54,689 nucleotides of DNA from positions 1 through 54,689 of the forward strand of contig NZ_SNZE01000015.1 in assembly GCF_004363775.1 (NCBI RefSeq). Direction: 5' to 3'. The notes beneath the pieces were generated by a model, which saw only the letters and a program-made list of their open reading frames with translations, searched no databases and was not told the DNA's origin. This document shows, one piece after another, positions 1-8,591 of this stretch. A program made the translations under genes and the position numbers. Each line of letters starts with the position of its first letter. Within the stretch, counting starts at the first letter, position 1. Origin of the DNA: Hydromonas duriensis (GTDB taxonomy: Bacteria; Pseudomonadota; Gammaproteobacteria; Burkholderiales; Burkholderiaceae).

Positions 1-57
1 ACTCAACACTGCACAACCTTCGCATCCTGCTGCGACCTCGGCCACAACAGAAGCGAG

Positions 58-86
58 ATTATGAACACATCAAACATTTCTGTCAA
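58..86 (-). promoter_or_regulatory. Strong sigma-70 promoter reading out of the left edge
   Basis: On the minus strand a perfect -35 box TTGACA (81-86) is followed after 17 nt by CATAAT (58-63). Transcription would start near position 51 and leave the window. It lies just past the purH stop codon. The downstream sequence shows no start codon with a clear ribosome binding site before the edge, so a stable-RNA operon or a leadered gene is possible. That last point is inference. Confidence 0.55.
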
Positions 87-122
87 GAAGTTTTTACACC
101 TTCGACCATTTTATTTTAGTTG

Positions 123-1694
123 TTAATGGCGGAAATGACGGACACCTGTTGTGACCATCACGATGCCGCGCTCATTGGCTGCTGCAATCACTTCGTCGTC
201 GCGCATTGAACCACCTGGTTGAATCACGCAGCTTGCGCCCGCATCAACCACCACGTCCAAACCGTCGCGGAAGGGGAAGAATGCATCTGAGGCAACTGCC
301 GAGCCTTGTAAACTTAAGCCAGCATGTTCGGCTTTAATTGAAGCGATGCGCGCCGAGTCAATGCGACTCATTTGTCCTGCGCCAACCCCTAAGGTCATTC
401 CACCTGCGCAAAACACAATGGCATTTGACTTAACGAACTTTGCCACTTTCCATGCGAACAACAAATCATCCAGTTGCTGCTCTGTTGGTTGTTTTACAGT
501 AACAACCTGCAAATCAGCCCTACTCATGCTAAGGCAATCCGCTGTTTGTATCAACAAGCCAGAACCGACGCGTTTAACATCCATCTGGTTTTGAGTATGT
601 CCAATCCCATCGCCTTTGGGCAAAGCGATTTTGAGCACACGCACATTACTCTTTGTTTTAAATACTTCCAATGCTTCTGGCGTGTAGTCTGTGGCAATCA
701 ATACCTCAACAAATTGTTTGGACACCACGTGCGCGGCCACGCCGTCGAGCACACCATTGAAAGCAATAATGCCACCAAAAGCTGAGGTTGAATCTGTTTT
801 AAATGCTTTTTCATAAGCCTCGAGCGCATTGACACCCATGGCGACACCACAAGGGTTTGAGTGTTTGACAATGACACATGCAGGCACATCAAAGGATTTA
901 ACACATTCCCATGCCGCGTCGGCATCGGCAATATTGTTATAACTGAGTTCTTTGCCTTGCAATTGAACCGCAGTGACCAAAGAACCTGGTGCGGGATTTA
1001 CATCGCGATAAAACGCCGCACTTTGATGCGGGTTTTCACCGTAACGCAGGTCTTGTAATTTTACAAATTGCCCATTGGTTTGTTGAGGAAATAAAGCGCG
1101 AGTACCATCTTCTTGAATGCTTGATAAGTAATCGGATATGGCGCCATCATATTGACTGATGCGATTGAATGCCGCAACTGACAACTTGAATTTTGAGGCC
1201 TCAGACACATCACCTCTGGCATTCAACTCTTCCAGCACCGATGCGTATTGCGAAGCGTCTGTCAACACAACAACATCTCGCCAGTTTTTTGCTGCACTGC
1301 GCACCATCGCAGGACCGCCAATGTCGATGTTTTCAATCGCATCTTCCAACGTGCAACCCGCTTTCGCGACTGTCGCTTCAAACGGGTACAGGTTGACGAC
1401 CAACATATCAATGGTTTCAATTCCATGTGCAGCCAGCGCGTCCATGTGTTCACTCAACTCTCGACGCGCGAGCAGTCCACCATGAATTGTAGGATGTAAG
1501 GTTTTCACGCGGCCATCGAGCATTTCTGGAAAACCTGTATGGTTCGCCACCTCAACAACGGGCAAACCGTTGTCTGCCAACAATTTTGCCGTCCCACCTG
1601 TCGACAAAAGTTTGACACCTCGTGCGTGCAAAGACTGTGCTAATTCAAGAACGCCTGTTTTATCAGACACTGAAAGTAGAGCGGTTTTAATCAT
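123..1694 (-). CDS. purH: Bifunctional AICAR transformylase/IMP cyclohydrolase PurH
   Basis: This cytoplasmic enzyme carries out the last two steps of IMP synthesis: formyl transfer from 10-formyl-tetrahydrofolate to AICAR, then ring closure. At 523 aa it has the normal length. The N-terminal MGS-like cyclohydrolase domain shows [11 protein letters not shown] and DGRVKTLHP. The C-terminal transformylase domain shows the KHSNPCGVA signature with the catalytic Lys-His, and the protein ends in the usual RHFRH. An AAGG ribosome binding site precedes the ATG. It is the last gene of the leftward set dusB-fis-purH, 32 nt after fis, so it is probably cotranscribed. purD of the same pathway lies separately at 14.8 kb. 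I see no terminator before the next promoter. Confidence 0.97.
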   Translation of the reverse strand: MIKTALLSVSDKTGVLELAQSLHARGVKLLSTGGTAKLLADNGLPVVEVANHTGFPEMLDGRVKTLHPTIHGGLLARRELSEHMDALAAHGIETIDMLVVNLYPFEATVAKAGCTLEDAIENIDIGGPAMVRSAAKNWRDVVVLTDASQYASVLEELNARGDVSEASKFKLSVAAFNRISQYDGAISDYLSSIQEDGTRALFPQQTNGQFVKLQDLRYGENPHQSAAFYRDVNPAPGSLVTAVQLQGKELSYNNIADADAAWECVKSFDVPACVIVKHSNPCGVAMGVNALEAYEKAFKTDSTSAFGGIIAFNGVLDGVAAHVVSKQFVEVLIATDYTPEALEVFKTKSNVRVLKIALPKGDGIGHTQNQMDVKRVGSGLLIQTADCLSMSRADLQVVTVKQPTEQQLDDLLFAWKVAKFVKSNAIVFCAGGMTLGVGAGQMSRIDSARIASIKAEHAGLSLQGSAVASDAFFPFRDGLDVVVDAGASCVIQPGGSMRDDEVIAAANERGIVMVTTGVRHFRH

Positions 1695-1726
1695 GATAGC
1701 CTTAAGAATTTAAATAAAAGAAGAAA

Positions 1727-2023
1727 TTATTTTTTGGCTTCTAAGTCATACGCCAATAATTTTTTACGCAATGTGGCACGGTTGATGCCCAGCCATTCGC
1801 TGGCTAAACTTTGGTTACCTTTGGTTTTTTCCATAACCAATTCAAGCAAAGGCTTTTCACAGGCCGTCAATAACATTTGGTGTAAATCATGAGGTTGCGC
1901 GCCTTCAGCACCTTCAAGTGCATTCAGATACACCTTAAAATGGTGCTGGATGCACTCACTGATGTCGACCATTTCGTCGTGTGAAAGTTCTGCGTTAACC
2001 AATTCAAAACTACTTGTACTCAT
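1727..2023 (-). CDS. fis: DNA-binding protein Fis
   Basis: Fis is a nucleoid-associated protein that bends DNA and activates stable-RNA promoters in fast growth. The 98-aa length equals that of the E. coli protein. The C-terminal helix-turn-helix is clear in GNQSLASEWLGINRATLRKKL (about residues 70-90), and the four-helix core precedes it. The N-terminal part is divergent, as is usual in betaproteobacteria. It sits between dusB (53 nt upstream) and purH (32 nt downstream); the dusB-fis linkage is shared with enterobacteria. The ribosome binding site before the ATG is weak. Confidence 0.95.
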   Translation of the reverse strand: MSTSSFELVNAELSHDEMVDISECIQHHFKVYLNALEGAEGAQPHDLHQMLLTACEKPLLELVMEKTKGNQSLASEWLGINRATLRKKLLAYDLEAKK

Positions 2024-2076
2024 CTTATTAATTCTTAATTTATGTGTGAAATAAAAGTTTAAAAAATACCACTACA

Positions 2077-3075
2077 TTAAACATCCAGATAAGGCAGGCG
2101 CTCGTGATGCACCGCCAATTCATCAAAAAAATCCGCCACCGACTGATATTGCGCGTCCAAGGTGTTTAAATCATTCATTCGGCGACGAAAATCCAAGCCG
2201 CCCATGATATTTTGAACATACCAGCCAATATGCTTGCGTGCCGTCAGCATGCCTGTTCGTTCACCATAAAAATCATAGTGCTCCTGCAGGTGCGCTAGAA
2301 GCAAGTGTTTCGCCTCAATAACGGTCGGTGCAGGCAACAATTCACCATCTTGCAAAAAAGCCGCAATTTCCCTAAAAATCCAAGGGCGACCTTGCGCCGC
2401 ACGTCCAATCATAATGGCATCCGCGCCTGTATAATTAAGTACGTCTTTGGCTTTTGCTGGCGATGTGATGTCGCCATTGGCGACCACGGGAATAGAAACC
2501 GCCGCTTTCACCGCACGAATGGTGTCATATTCAGCCTCGCCTTTGTAGCCATCTGCTCGCGTGCGTCCATGCAAAGTTAACATTTGTACGCCCGCAGCTT
2601 CCGCGATGCGTGCGATGGTCATTGCATTTTTATGATTCGCATTCCAGCCCGTGCGAAATTTCAAGGTCACGGGCACGGATACCGCTTTCACCACCGCCTC
2701 AATGATTTCAGCTACCAAGCGTTCATTGCGCAACAAGGATGAACCCGCCGCGACATTGCATACTTTTTTGGCGGGGCATCCCATATTAATGTCAATGATT
2801 TGCGCGCCTTTGTCCACATTAAATTGCGCAGCATGTGCCAACATGGCCGCATCTGAACCCGCGATTTGCACGGCAATCGGCGATGTTTCACCATCATGAT
2901 TTAAGCGACGGGTACTTTTATCGGTTTTCCACAACAACGGGTTGCTCGCTGCCATTTCAGATACGGCGTAACCCGCCCCTAGTGTTTTACACAGCTGACG
3001 AAACGGCCTATCGGTTACCCCTGCCATTGGAGCGACAAATAAATTATTGGGAAGTTGATGAGAACCAATGCGCAT
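2077..3075 (-). CDS. dusB: tRNA-dihydrouridine synthase DusB
   Basis: DusB is an FMN-dependent enzyme that reduces uridine to dihydrouridine in the D-loop of tRNA. The open frame extends to 3177, but I place the start at the ATG at 3075, because the family begins MRIG and the flavin-binding PMAGVTDRPFR follows at once. This gives 332 aa. The catalytic cysteine is C100 in NMGCPAKK. TLHGRTRADGYKG and the phosphate-binding region near IMIGRAAQGRPWIF are present. It is the first gene of dusB-fis-purH, as in E. coli where dusB precedes fis. A second family member, dusA, lies at 13.4 kb. Confidence 0.95.
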   Translation of the reverse strand: MRIGSHQLPNNLFVAPMAGVTDRPFRQLCKTLGAGYAVSEMAASNPLLWKTDKSTRRLNHDGETSPIAVQIAGSDAAMLAHAAQFNVDKGAQIIDINMGCPAKKVCNVAAGSSLLRNERLVAEIIEAVVKAVSVPVTLKFRTGWNANHKNAMTIARIAEAAGVQMLTLHGRTRADGYKGEAEYDTIRAVKAAVSIPVVANGDITSPAKAKDVLNYTGADAIMIGRAAQGRPWIFREIAAFLQDGELLPAPTVIEAKHLLLAHLQEHYDFYGERTGMLTARKHIGWYVQNIMGGLDFRRRMNDLNTLDAQYQSVADFFDELAVHHERLPYLDV

Positions 3076-3226
3076 AAAACTTTTCAACTCGTGGAGAAAT
3101 CGCCTTGGTATGGTATTGCAGAGCGAAGGTTTTTGATGGTGACATTGTATCAAAAAGCATGAACGCTTCGCAGACAATCTGCGTAAAAAATAAGCAATAT
3201 TTTGCTTGACAAATGAGCTATCGAAA

Positions 3227-3262
3227 TATAGAAAGCGCGTCGAATGACACGCTTTCTATATC
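3227..3262 (-). terminator. Hairpin after the BtuB-like receptor gene
   Basis: A perfect 11-bp inverted repeat (TATAGAAAGCG with CGCTTTCTATA, plus one flanking A-T pair) lies about 35 nt past the receptor stop codon and upstream of dusB. The following U-tract is short (TATTTCG on the minus strand), so it may stabilise the mRNA end rather than terminate efficiently. Confidence 0.5.
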
Positions 3263-3297
3263 AAAAACAACAGCTCATGTGTGACTCACCACTTCAC

Positions 3298-5214
3298 TTA
3301 CCATTTTGGTTGGTACTGCAGTGAGAGCAAGACATTGCGCGGCATGGCATTGTAGCCATACAGTGGCTGATAGGTGCGATTAAACACATTGCCCACACTG
3401 AGACCGAACTTGAGCGTCTTCGTCAAGTTGTAATACGCAGCGGCATTGAGCACACCATAGCCTGCGACCGTACTGCCTTCGACGTCTTTCATATGGCCTT
3501 GCAGCTGCCAGTTGAGTTGAGCCGACCATTTTCCCCACGTTTTGCCTACACCGATGCTGCCAAACACGCGCGGTTGTCGCAACAAACGTTCTCCTGTATC
3601 TGTATTTTCAACATTTTGATAGGTCAAGCCAATATCTGCTGTCCAACCATTTTGATTGTACGTGCCATGCCACTCAATGCCTTTTGCTGTCGCGCGATTG
3701 AGGTTGTACGGAATGTAGTTTGAGTCCAAAGCTATTTTGTCGCGATAGCGTGTTTCAAAAGCGGTGATGCGGCTGGTCAAATGTTCACCCACGTATTGCG
3801 CTCCAATTTGCGTGTATACGGCGTGCTCTGACTTTAAGTTTGGATTGGAGGACGGATAGTATGTGCCAAACGCATAATAGCCAGGATAGTACAGCTCATC
3901 AAATGTGGGGGCTGAAAAACCATTGCTATAACCACCAAACACTCGCCAACGCTCACTGACATCAAAGCCGTAATTAATCGAGCCTGTGTTTTCACGCGCA
4001 AGACCTGACATCTTGTCGGTGCGTGCGTTTAGCTGCAAATGATGGCGGTTTTTATCCAGAACATAACCAAGCCACATACTATCGGTCTTTCGGCTTGTGT
4101 TGTCATAAGCGGTGGTACTGCTTAGTTTTTGTTGGTTGTGCGAAAATCCGATGATGTAATCGCCCATCTCGCTGTGAATGTCGTTTTGCCAAACCATTTC
4201 CCGCGTGCGGGTTTTGTTTTCATCGTTGCCGTAATAGGCATAATTATTGGCTTTGTCCGTGTATTGTGACAAGCGCAGGCTGCTTTTCCAATAATCCGTG
4301 ATGCGATTATTGGAGTACAAACTGATGTTTTGCAGCCGCACGGTGTTGTGCAAATTCGCATCTGGGTCATCGTACTGATTATCGTAATCACCCTTGCCAC
4401 GGCTTTCAAAAAAACGCAAACCAAACTCGTTATTGTCATTCGGTCGATAACGCACCGCACCATTGGCACTGTCATTTTTGTATTTATCTTTATCCGCATT
4501 GGCAAACGGGCGCACGGTTTGGTTCATGGCACTGATTGCGTTCTCTTCTTCATGCGCAATACCAAAAGTCGCCTGCACCTTATCTGTACCGCCACTCACT
4601 TGTGCCGAGGCTTGACGCTGCCCATGCGACCCCGCCGCCACTCGCACCGTCAAATTTTGTTCCGCGCTCATTTTTCGGGTGAACACTTGCACCACCCCGC
4701 CTGTTGCTTGTGAGCCGTATAACGCGGACACATTCCCTCGAACAATTTCGATGCGCTCAATCACTGATAGTGGTATTTGCTCCAAAGCCCCCGTCCCAGC
4801 GGACAAACTACTCATGGGAACACCATCCAACAATATCAAGGTATGGCGCGGCTCGGCCCCTCGCATAGTCACTCCTGTAGGACGGCTACCTTGCACACCC
4901 GATTGTCGAATCACTACGCCTGTCTGCATTCTTAACAAGCTGCTCACATCGGACACAGATGCATTTTCAATATCTGCCCTTGAAATCACCGTGGTACTGG
5001 GTAAAGCATCTGCAACCATTTGCTCACTTCGCGCAGCGGTAATCACCACCTCAGGAAGTGCTTTGTCATCAGCTTGGTTTTTAGCGGCAGGTGTTTGCGC
5101 ATAAGCGGCACTTGCCCCCAGCATCACACACCCACCCCAAACCATTTGTATGCGCACGTACGCGCGCGTGAATTTCGGACACACCAAACGTGCATCAGTT
5201 TTAAATACTGTCAT
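3298..5214 (-). CDS. btuB: TonB-dependent outer-membrane receptor, BtuB-type (cobalamin uptake)
   Basis: This is an outer-membrane beta-barrel with an N-terminal plug, predicted to import vitamin B12 with energy from TonB. Of its 638 aa, the first ~39 look like an extended signal peptide ending in AYA. A TonB box follows (PEVVITAARSEQ, about residues 54-65), then plug motifs such as RGAEPRHTLILLDGVP and RIEIVRGNVSALYGSQATGGVV. The C-terminal strand ends in YQPKW, with an aromatic residue as in barrel proteins. GAGGAG stands before the ATG at 5214. The substrate assignment rests mainly on the cobalamin riboswitch directly upstream; the barrel alone would only say siderophore or cobalamin. No other B12 transport or synthesis gene is in the window. 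Confidence 0.88.
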   Translation of the reverse strand: MTVFKTDARLVCPKFTRAYVRIQMVWGGCVMLGASAAYAQTPAAKNQADDKALPEVVITAARSEQMVADALPSTTVISRADIENASVSDVSSLLRMQTGVVIRQSGVQGSRPTGVTMRGAEPRHTLILLDGVPMSSLSAGTGALEQIPLSVIERIEIVRGNVSALYGSQATGGVVQVFTRKMSAEQNLTVRVAAGSHGQRQASAQVSGGTDKVQATFGIAHEEENAISAMNQTVRPFANADKDKYKNDSANGAVRYRPNDNNEFGLRFFESRGKGDYDNQYDDPDANLHNTVRLQNISLYSNNRITDYWKSSLRLSQYTDKANNYAYYGNDENKTRTREMVWQNDIHSEMGDYIIGFSHNQQKLSSTTAYDNTSRKTDSMWLGYVLDKNRHHLQLNARTDKMSGLARENTGSINYGFDVSERWRVFGGYSNGFSAPTFDELYYPGYYAFGTYYPSSNPNLKSEHAVYTQIGAQYVGEHLTSRITAFETRYRDKIALDSNYIPYNLNRATAKGIEWHGTYNQNGWTADIGLTYQNVENTDTGERLLRQPRVFGSIGVGKTWGKWSAQLNWQLQGHMKDVEGSTVAGYGVLNAAAYYNLTKTLKFGLSVGNVFNRTYQPLYGYNAMPRNVLLSLQYQPKW

Positions 5215-5294
5215 GTTTACTCCTCAACTTTGCGACCCGCAAAGCATGGGTTAAAAGAAACACGCGCGTTATTTTCATCTGCGCACGCGCTCCA

Positions 5295-5520
5295 TTGGTC
5301 GGTCTCCGGGCTAACCCATAACGCCAAACACCTTCCCATCAGAGCAGCACGCCCGCGAGGTGCGGGGTACACAATCAGACAGTGGTTTATTGTTGGCGCG
5401 GACTCAATTCAGTCAGGGCATACCGTTGCGGGTGCAGCATGGTCAGCGCATTGTGGTCAACGCTGCCGATTTCCCGTTTCACTCTGTGCCTGTAAAAATC
5501 AGGCAAGAGCACCAATAGGT
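5295..5520 (-). promoter_or_regulatory. Cobalamin riboswitch
   Basis: Read on the minus strand this leader has the conserved parts of the AdoCbl riboswitch in order: the GGTGCTCTTGCCTG arm, GTGAAACGGGAAATCGG, GCACCCGCAAC (around 5425-5433), CCACTG (5380-5385), GATGGGAAGG (around 5331-5340) and the B12 box AGCCCGGAGACC (5301-5312). It lies about 80 nt upstream of the receptor start. Eight bases in the core, ATGGGTTA (5312-5319), are perfectly complementary to TAACCCAT further down the RNA (5246-5253). A hairpin CTTTGC-gggtc-GCAAAG (5227-5244) stands just before the GAGGAG ribosome binding site. This points to control of translation start. That mechanism is inference. Confidence 0.93.
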
Positions 5521-5714
5521 GGTGTCACTGTACTGGATAGCCTATAAAAAGGCAATGGAAAAACCCCACCATTCCCACATGCACTTTCATCATTTTCGAG
5601 TAAAATAGACGCGATATGACGCAGTGTTATTCGTTTATCTGCGCACTTGTTCCGATGTAAAACCAATTTGTGCTTGACTCACATCACCCTGTCAACCCAT
5701 AACAATATTTAAAC

Positions 5715-5939
5715 ATGCTCACACCCCTTAAAGACCTCGAACAAAAATTGGCGCAACTCATCGCCCATATTTCACAAATTCGTGCCACGAACCTCAGCTT
5801 GCGTGAGACCAATGCTGCATTGCGCACCGAAAATCAGCAGCTGCTTGAGCACATGGCGCAAGCTCAAAATCGAATCGACTTACTCTTGCACTCTTTGGAA
5901 CAACATGACGAAGCTTCCGATACAGAAGGGAGCAAATAA
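5715..5939 (+). CDS. Small coiled-coil protein, ZapB-like (TIGR02449 type)
   Basis: A 74-aa protein consisting almost entirely of a predicted coiled coil, with heptads running from LKDLEQKLAQL to NRIDLLLHSLEQ. It has an acidic tail and no membrane segment. Short proteins of this kind directly upstream of zapA in beta- and gammaproteobacteria are annotated as cell-division protein ZapB or TIGR02449; I assign it from size, coiled coil and position. Its stop codon overlaps the zapA start (TAATG), so the two are translationally coupled, with AGGGAG serving as the zapA ribosome binding site. The predicted role is to work with ZapA at the FtsZ ring. Confidence 0.75.
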   Translation: MLTPLKDLEQKLAQLIAHISQIRATNLSLRETNAALRTENQQLLEHMAQAQNRIDLLLHSLEQHDEASDTEGSK

Positions 5940-6256
5940 TGAATCATGCCGTCAAAAAAGATGCGCTTAATGTCACGATTTTAGGTCGCAACTACACCTT
6001 ACTGTGCGCACCCGATGAAAAAGCCTCTTTACTCGCTTCGGTCGCTCTGGTTGACCAAAAAATGCAAATGATTAACCAACAAATGGATTTATCGGGACAT
6101 GATAAAATCGCCGTGTTTGCCGCATTACAAATTGCTCATGAACTGCTTCAACTTAACCTTCAAAACAGCACAAGCATCGAGGCAACCCAGCGCATTAACC
6201 GAATGAATGACAGCATTGACGAGGTGCTCAACGAGTCTCACCCTTCATTACTTTAA
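5939..6256 (+). CDS. zapA: Cell division protein ZapA
   Basis: ZapA binds FtsZ and bundles its filaments at the division site. The protein is 105 aa, close to the usual length. The N-terminal half carries the family pattern LNVTILGRNYTLLCAPDEKASLLASVALVDQKM, here split by position rather than quoted further. A long C-terminal coiled coil (about residues 55-95) forms the tetramer stalk in homologues. The start overlaps the stop of the upstream ZapB-like gene. In many proteobacteria 6S RNA follows zapA, but here only a terminator and a transporter gene follow. Confidence 0.9.
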   Translation: MNHAVKKDALNVTILGRNYTLLCAPDEKASLLASVALVDQKMQMINQQMDLSGHDKIAVFAALQIAHELLQLNLQNSTSIEATQRINRMNDSIDEVLNESHPSLL

Positions 6257-6315
6257 ATCTTTAAATGTAAATGATTTAGACTCTGCGCCCATCAAGCTTT
6301 CATCTATCCATTCTT

Positions 6316-6345
6316 GCGGTTGGTCGTTATGACCAGCCGTTTTTT
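6316..6345 (+). terminator. Terminator of the zapB-like/zapA pair
   Basis: CGGTTGGTC and GACCAGCCG (one G-U pair) form a 9-bp stem with a 5-nt loop, followed by six T residues. It lies 60 nt past the zapA stop codon. Confidence 0.85.
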
Positions 6346-6375
6346 ATGTCTATTTTTTAATCATTGCCTATTTTA

Positions 6376-7539
6376 ATGACCATGCCCAAATCGCCTCATC
6401 CTCGCACAGTTCAAATCGCTCTATTCGGCATCTTTGCCTCTTTCGGCGTGTTAGTCGGATTGTGGGCCGCGGCCATTCCGCTGTTACAAAAACGTTTAGC
6501 CCTGAGCAACGACATGATTGGGCTCAATATTTTTTGTTTTGGCATGGGCGCGGTGGGCGCGACCATTGTCATACCCAAATTGATTGCACGACATAACACA
6601 CGTGCAGTCATGCGGGTTGCGGGTTGCGGCATGTGGCTGCTTTTTCCTTTAATGATAGCAGCCCCCTCTTTTGTTGCACTCATGATGGCATCGGTTTGCG
6701 TGGGGTTTTGCTGCGGCGCGTTGGATGCGTCGATGAACAGTCATGCCTTTAACGTTGAACACCACTTACAAAAACCTTCATTGTCTTTATTTCATGGTGG
6801 CTACAGTTTAGGCAATATCTTGGGCAGTGCCGCTGCCGCTTTGGTGCTGTATTTGACTTTATCTTATACAACCAGCGTATGGTTTTTTTCAGCACTGGCA
6901 CTTGGGGCGATGTGGTGGTGGGTGTCGCTATGCTATCCTGAAGATGTGGTGGCGCAAAAGCAGGACAGCACAACAGTTCACCAGCGCGCACCACGCGCAC
7001 TGATTATCGTTGCGGCATTGACTGCGATTAGTTTTTTTGCGGAAGGTGCTGTCGGCGATTGGTCTGGTTTATTTTTGCGTGACATTAAATCCGCCAGCGC
7101 CACTCAAACCGCTCTGTCCATGGCTGCATTTGCATCAGGCATGACAGTGGCTCGCTTTTTAGGTGACAATTTACGTGCGCGCTACGCCACATTGCCATTA
7201 CTTTTTTTCAGCAGTGCTTTAGCCAGTCTAATGTTGGTTGGATTTTTAATGGCTCCAAATGCACCCTTGGCTTTACTTGCACTTGTGTTCGCGGGCTTGG
7301 GTTACGCCAACTTGGTGCCTTTATTGTTTGTAAGGGCTGCAAACATTGCGGGCGTTCCTCCCGCTCGCGGCGTTGCCTTCGCCGCTGGCATGGGTTACGC
7401 CAGTTTATTGGGCGGCCCCGCATTGCTCGGCTATTTAGCAGAACATTTGGGACTGGCAACGGCATTGACATTAGTGGTATTTGGCACGTTGCTTATTTGT
7501 TTTGAAAGTCGCTGGAAAATATCACGGTCAAAAAGCTAA
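6376..7539 (+). CDS. Major facilitator superfamily transporter, YbjJ-like
   Basis: An inner-membrane transporter of about 387 aa with roughly twelve hydrophobic segments. The stretch DASMNSHAFNVEHH followed by SLFHGGYSLGNILGS is typical of the YbjJ subgroup of the MFS, whose substrate is not established; relatives are often called drug or sugar efflux proteins. The frame stays open from a TTG at 6364. I prefer the ATG at 6376, though one at 6382 is also possible, and none has a good ribosome binding site. The gene stands alone between the zapA terminator and the terminator it shares with secF. GC-rich codon use does not set it apart from its neighbours. Confidence 0.8.
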   Translation: MTMPKSPHPRTVQIALFGIFASFGVLVGLWAAAIPLLQKRLALSNDMIGLNIFCFGMGAVGATIVIPKLIARHNTRAVMRVAGCGMWLLFPLMIAAPSFVALMMASVCVGFCCGALDASMNSHAFNVEHHLQKPSLSLFHGGYSLGNILGSAAAALVLYLTLSYTTSVWFFSALALGAMWWWVSLCYPEDVVAQKQDSTTVHQRAPRALIIVAALTAISFFAEGAVGDWSGLFLRDIKSASATQTALSMAAFASGMTVARFLGDNLRARYATLPLLFFSSALASLMLVGFLMAPNAPLALLALVFAGLGYANLVPLLFVRAANIAGVPPARGVAFAAGMGYASLLGGPALLGYLAEHLGLATALTLVVFGTLLICFESRWKISRSKS

Positions 7540-7541
7540 TC

Positions 7542-7577
7542 AAAAAAATCCCACTGCCTCGGCCGTGGGATTTTTTT
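7542..7577. terminator. Bidirectional terminator between the MFS gene and secF
   Basis: A perfect 13-bp inverted repeat, AAAAAAATCCCAC and GTGGGATTTTTTT, with a 10-nt loop. The A-tract and T-tract let it work in both directions for two converging genes. Confidence 0.9.
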
Positions 7578-7596
7578 ATGGTTTATTATGCTTTGC

Positions 7597-8565
7597 TTAT
7601 ACTTGCGCGCCAAAATTTGGATCGCGTCGGTCAACACCATCTCGACCCAGCTCATTCTCAGGCACCGCCAAATCTTTGGCCGTCACCCCCAGCCACATGG
7701 CAATCGCAGCGGCCACAAACACCGATGAGTAAATACCAAAACAAATACCAATCGTCAACGCCAATGAGAAGTAATGCAATGTTGGACCGCCAAAAAAGAA
7801 CATCGCCAAAACCATCAGTTGTGTTGAACCGTGGGTGATGATTGTACGGCTCGTGGTCGAGGTAATCGCATGATTCATCACCGCAGGGACAGTCAAGCCA
7901 CGACCTTTGGGGTCACGGAACACTTCTCGAATACGGTCAAAAATCACCACAGACTCATTGACGGAATAACCCAAAATCGCCAAAATCGCAGCTAATACCG
8001 AGAGTGAAAACTCCCACTGAAAAAACGCGAAAAAGCCCAAAATAATGACCACGTCGTGTAAGTTGGCAATAATACCTGCGACCGCAAACTTAAACTCAAA
8101 GCGAAATGCCAAATACAACACAATCCCAATCACGACAAACAACAAAGCCTTACCACCATCGCTGGCAAGCTCTTTACCAATTTGCGGACCGACAAACTCA
8201 GTTCGTTGCAATTTAACGGTTGAATCCTCAGCTTGCAAAGCAGTTAACACTTGCTCACTTTGAACTTTACTTTCAACGCCCTCTTTAATCGGTAAGCGAA
8301 TCAAAACATCACGCGGACTACCAAAATTTTGAACTTGCGCGTCGGTATACCCTATTTTTTTCAAACTGTCGCGGATGCTGTCTAGGTTCGCCGCTTGCGT
8401 GTACTGCACCTCTGTCAGCGTACCGCCCGTAAACTCAATTGAAAAATGCAGTCCACGTGAAAACAAGAAAAACACCGCTAAAAAGAATGTCACCAACGAA
8501 ATCACGTTAAACGTAACCGCGTATTTCATGAAATTGATGTCTTTTTTAAATCGGAAAAATTCCAT
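7597..8565 (-). CDS. secF: Protein translocase subunit SecF
   Basis: SecF is an inner-membrane partner of SecD that uses the proton-motive force to pull proteins through SecYEG. The protein is 322 aa with an N-terminal membrane segment (about 13-35), a periplasmic P1-like domain (FSIEFTGGTLTEVQY at its start) and five more membrane segments. The family motif ILGYSVNESVVIFDRIRE is intact, and its Asp-Arg pair is linked to proton movement in homologues. AAGGGG stands before the ATG. It begins 26 nt after secD and is the last gene of the leftward run dusA-queA-tgt-yajC-secD-secF. Confidence 0.97.
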   Translation of the reverse strand: MEFFRFKKDINFMKYAVTFNVISLVTFFLAVFFLFSRGLHFSIEFTGGTLTEVQYTQAANLDSIRDSLKKIGYTDAQVQNFGSPRDVLIRLPIKEGVESKVQSEQVLTALQAEDSTVKLQRTEFVGPQIGKELASDGGKALLFVVIGIVLYLAFRFEFKFAVAGIIANLHDVVIILGFFAFFQWEFSLSVLAAILAILGYSVNESVVIFDRIREVFRDPKGRGLTVPAVMNHAITSTTSRTIITHGSTQLMVLAMFFFGGPTLHYFSLALTIGICFGIYSSVFVAAAIAMWLGVTAKDLAVPENELGRDGVDRRDPNFGAQV

Positions 8566-8591
8566 TTTATAACCCCTTTATCCGATATCTA

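Noticed and set aside
4330-5547. Long plus-strand ORFs opposite the BtuB-like gene and its riboswitch (up to 175 codons)
   Set aside because: They mirror the codon pattern of the real gene, run through the riboswitch and lack ribosome binding sites and recognisable domains.
6257-6375. 6S RNA downstream of zapA
   Set aside because: The usual place for 6S RNA is here in many proteobacteria, but the gap is only about 120 nt, a terminator occupies part of it, and the conserved 6S bulge and closing stem are not seen.
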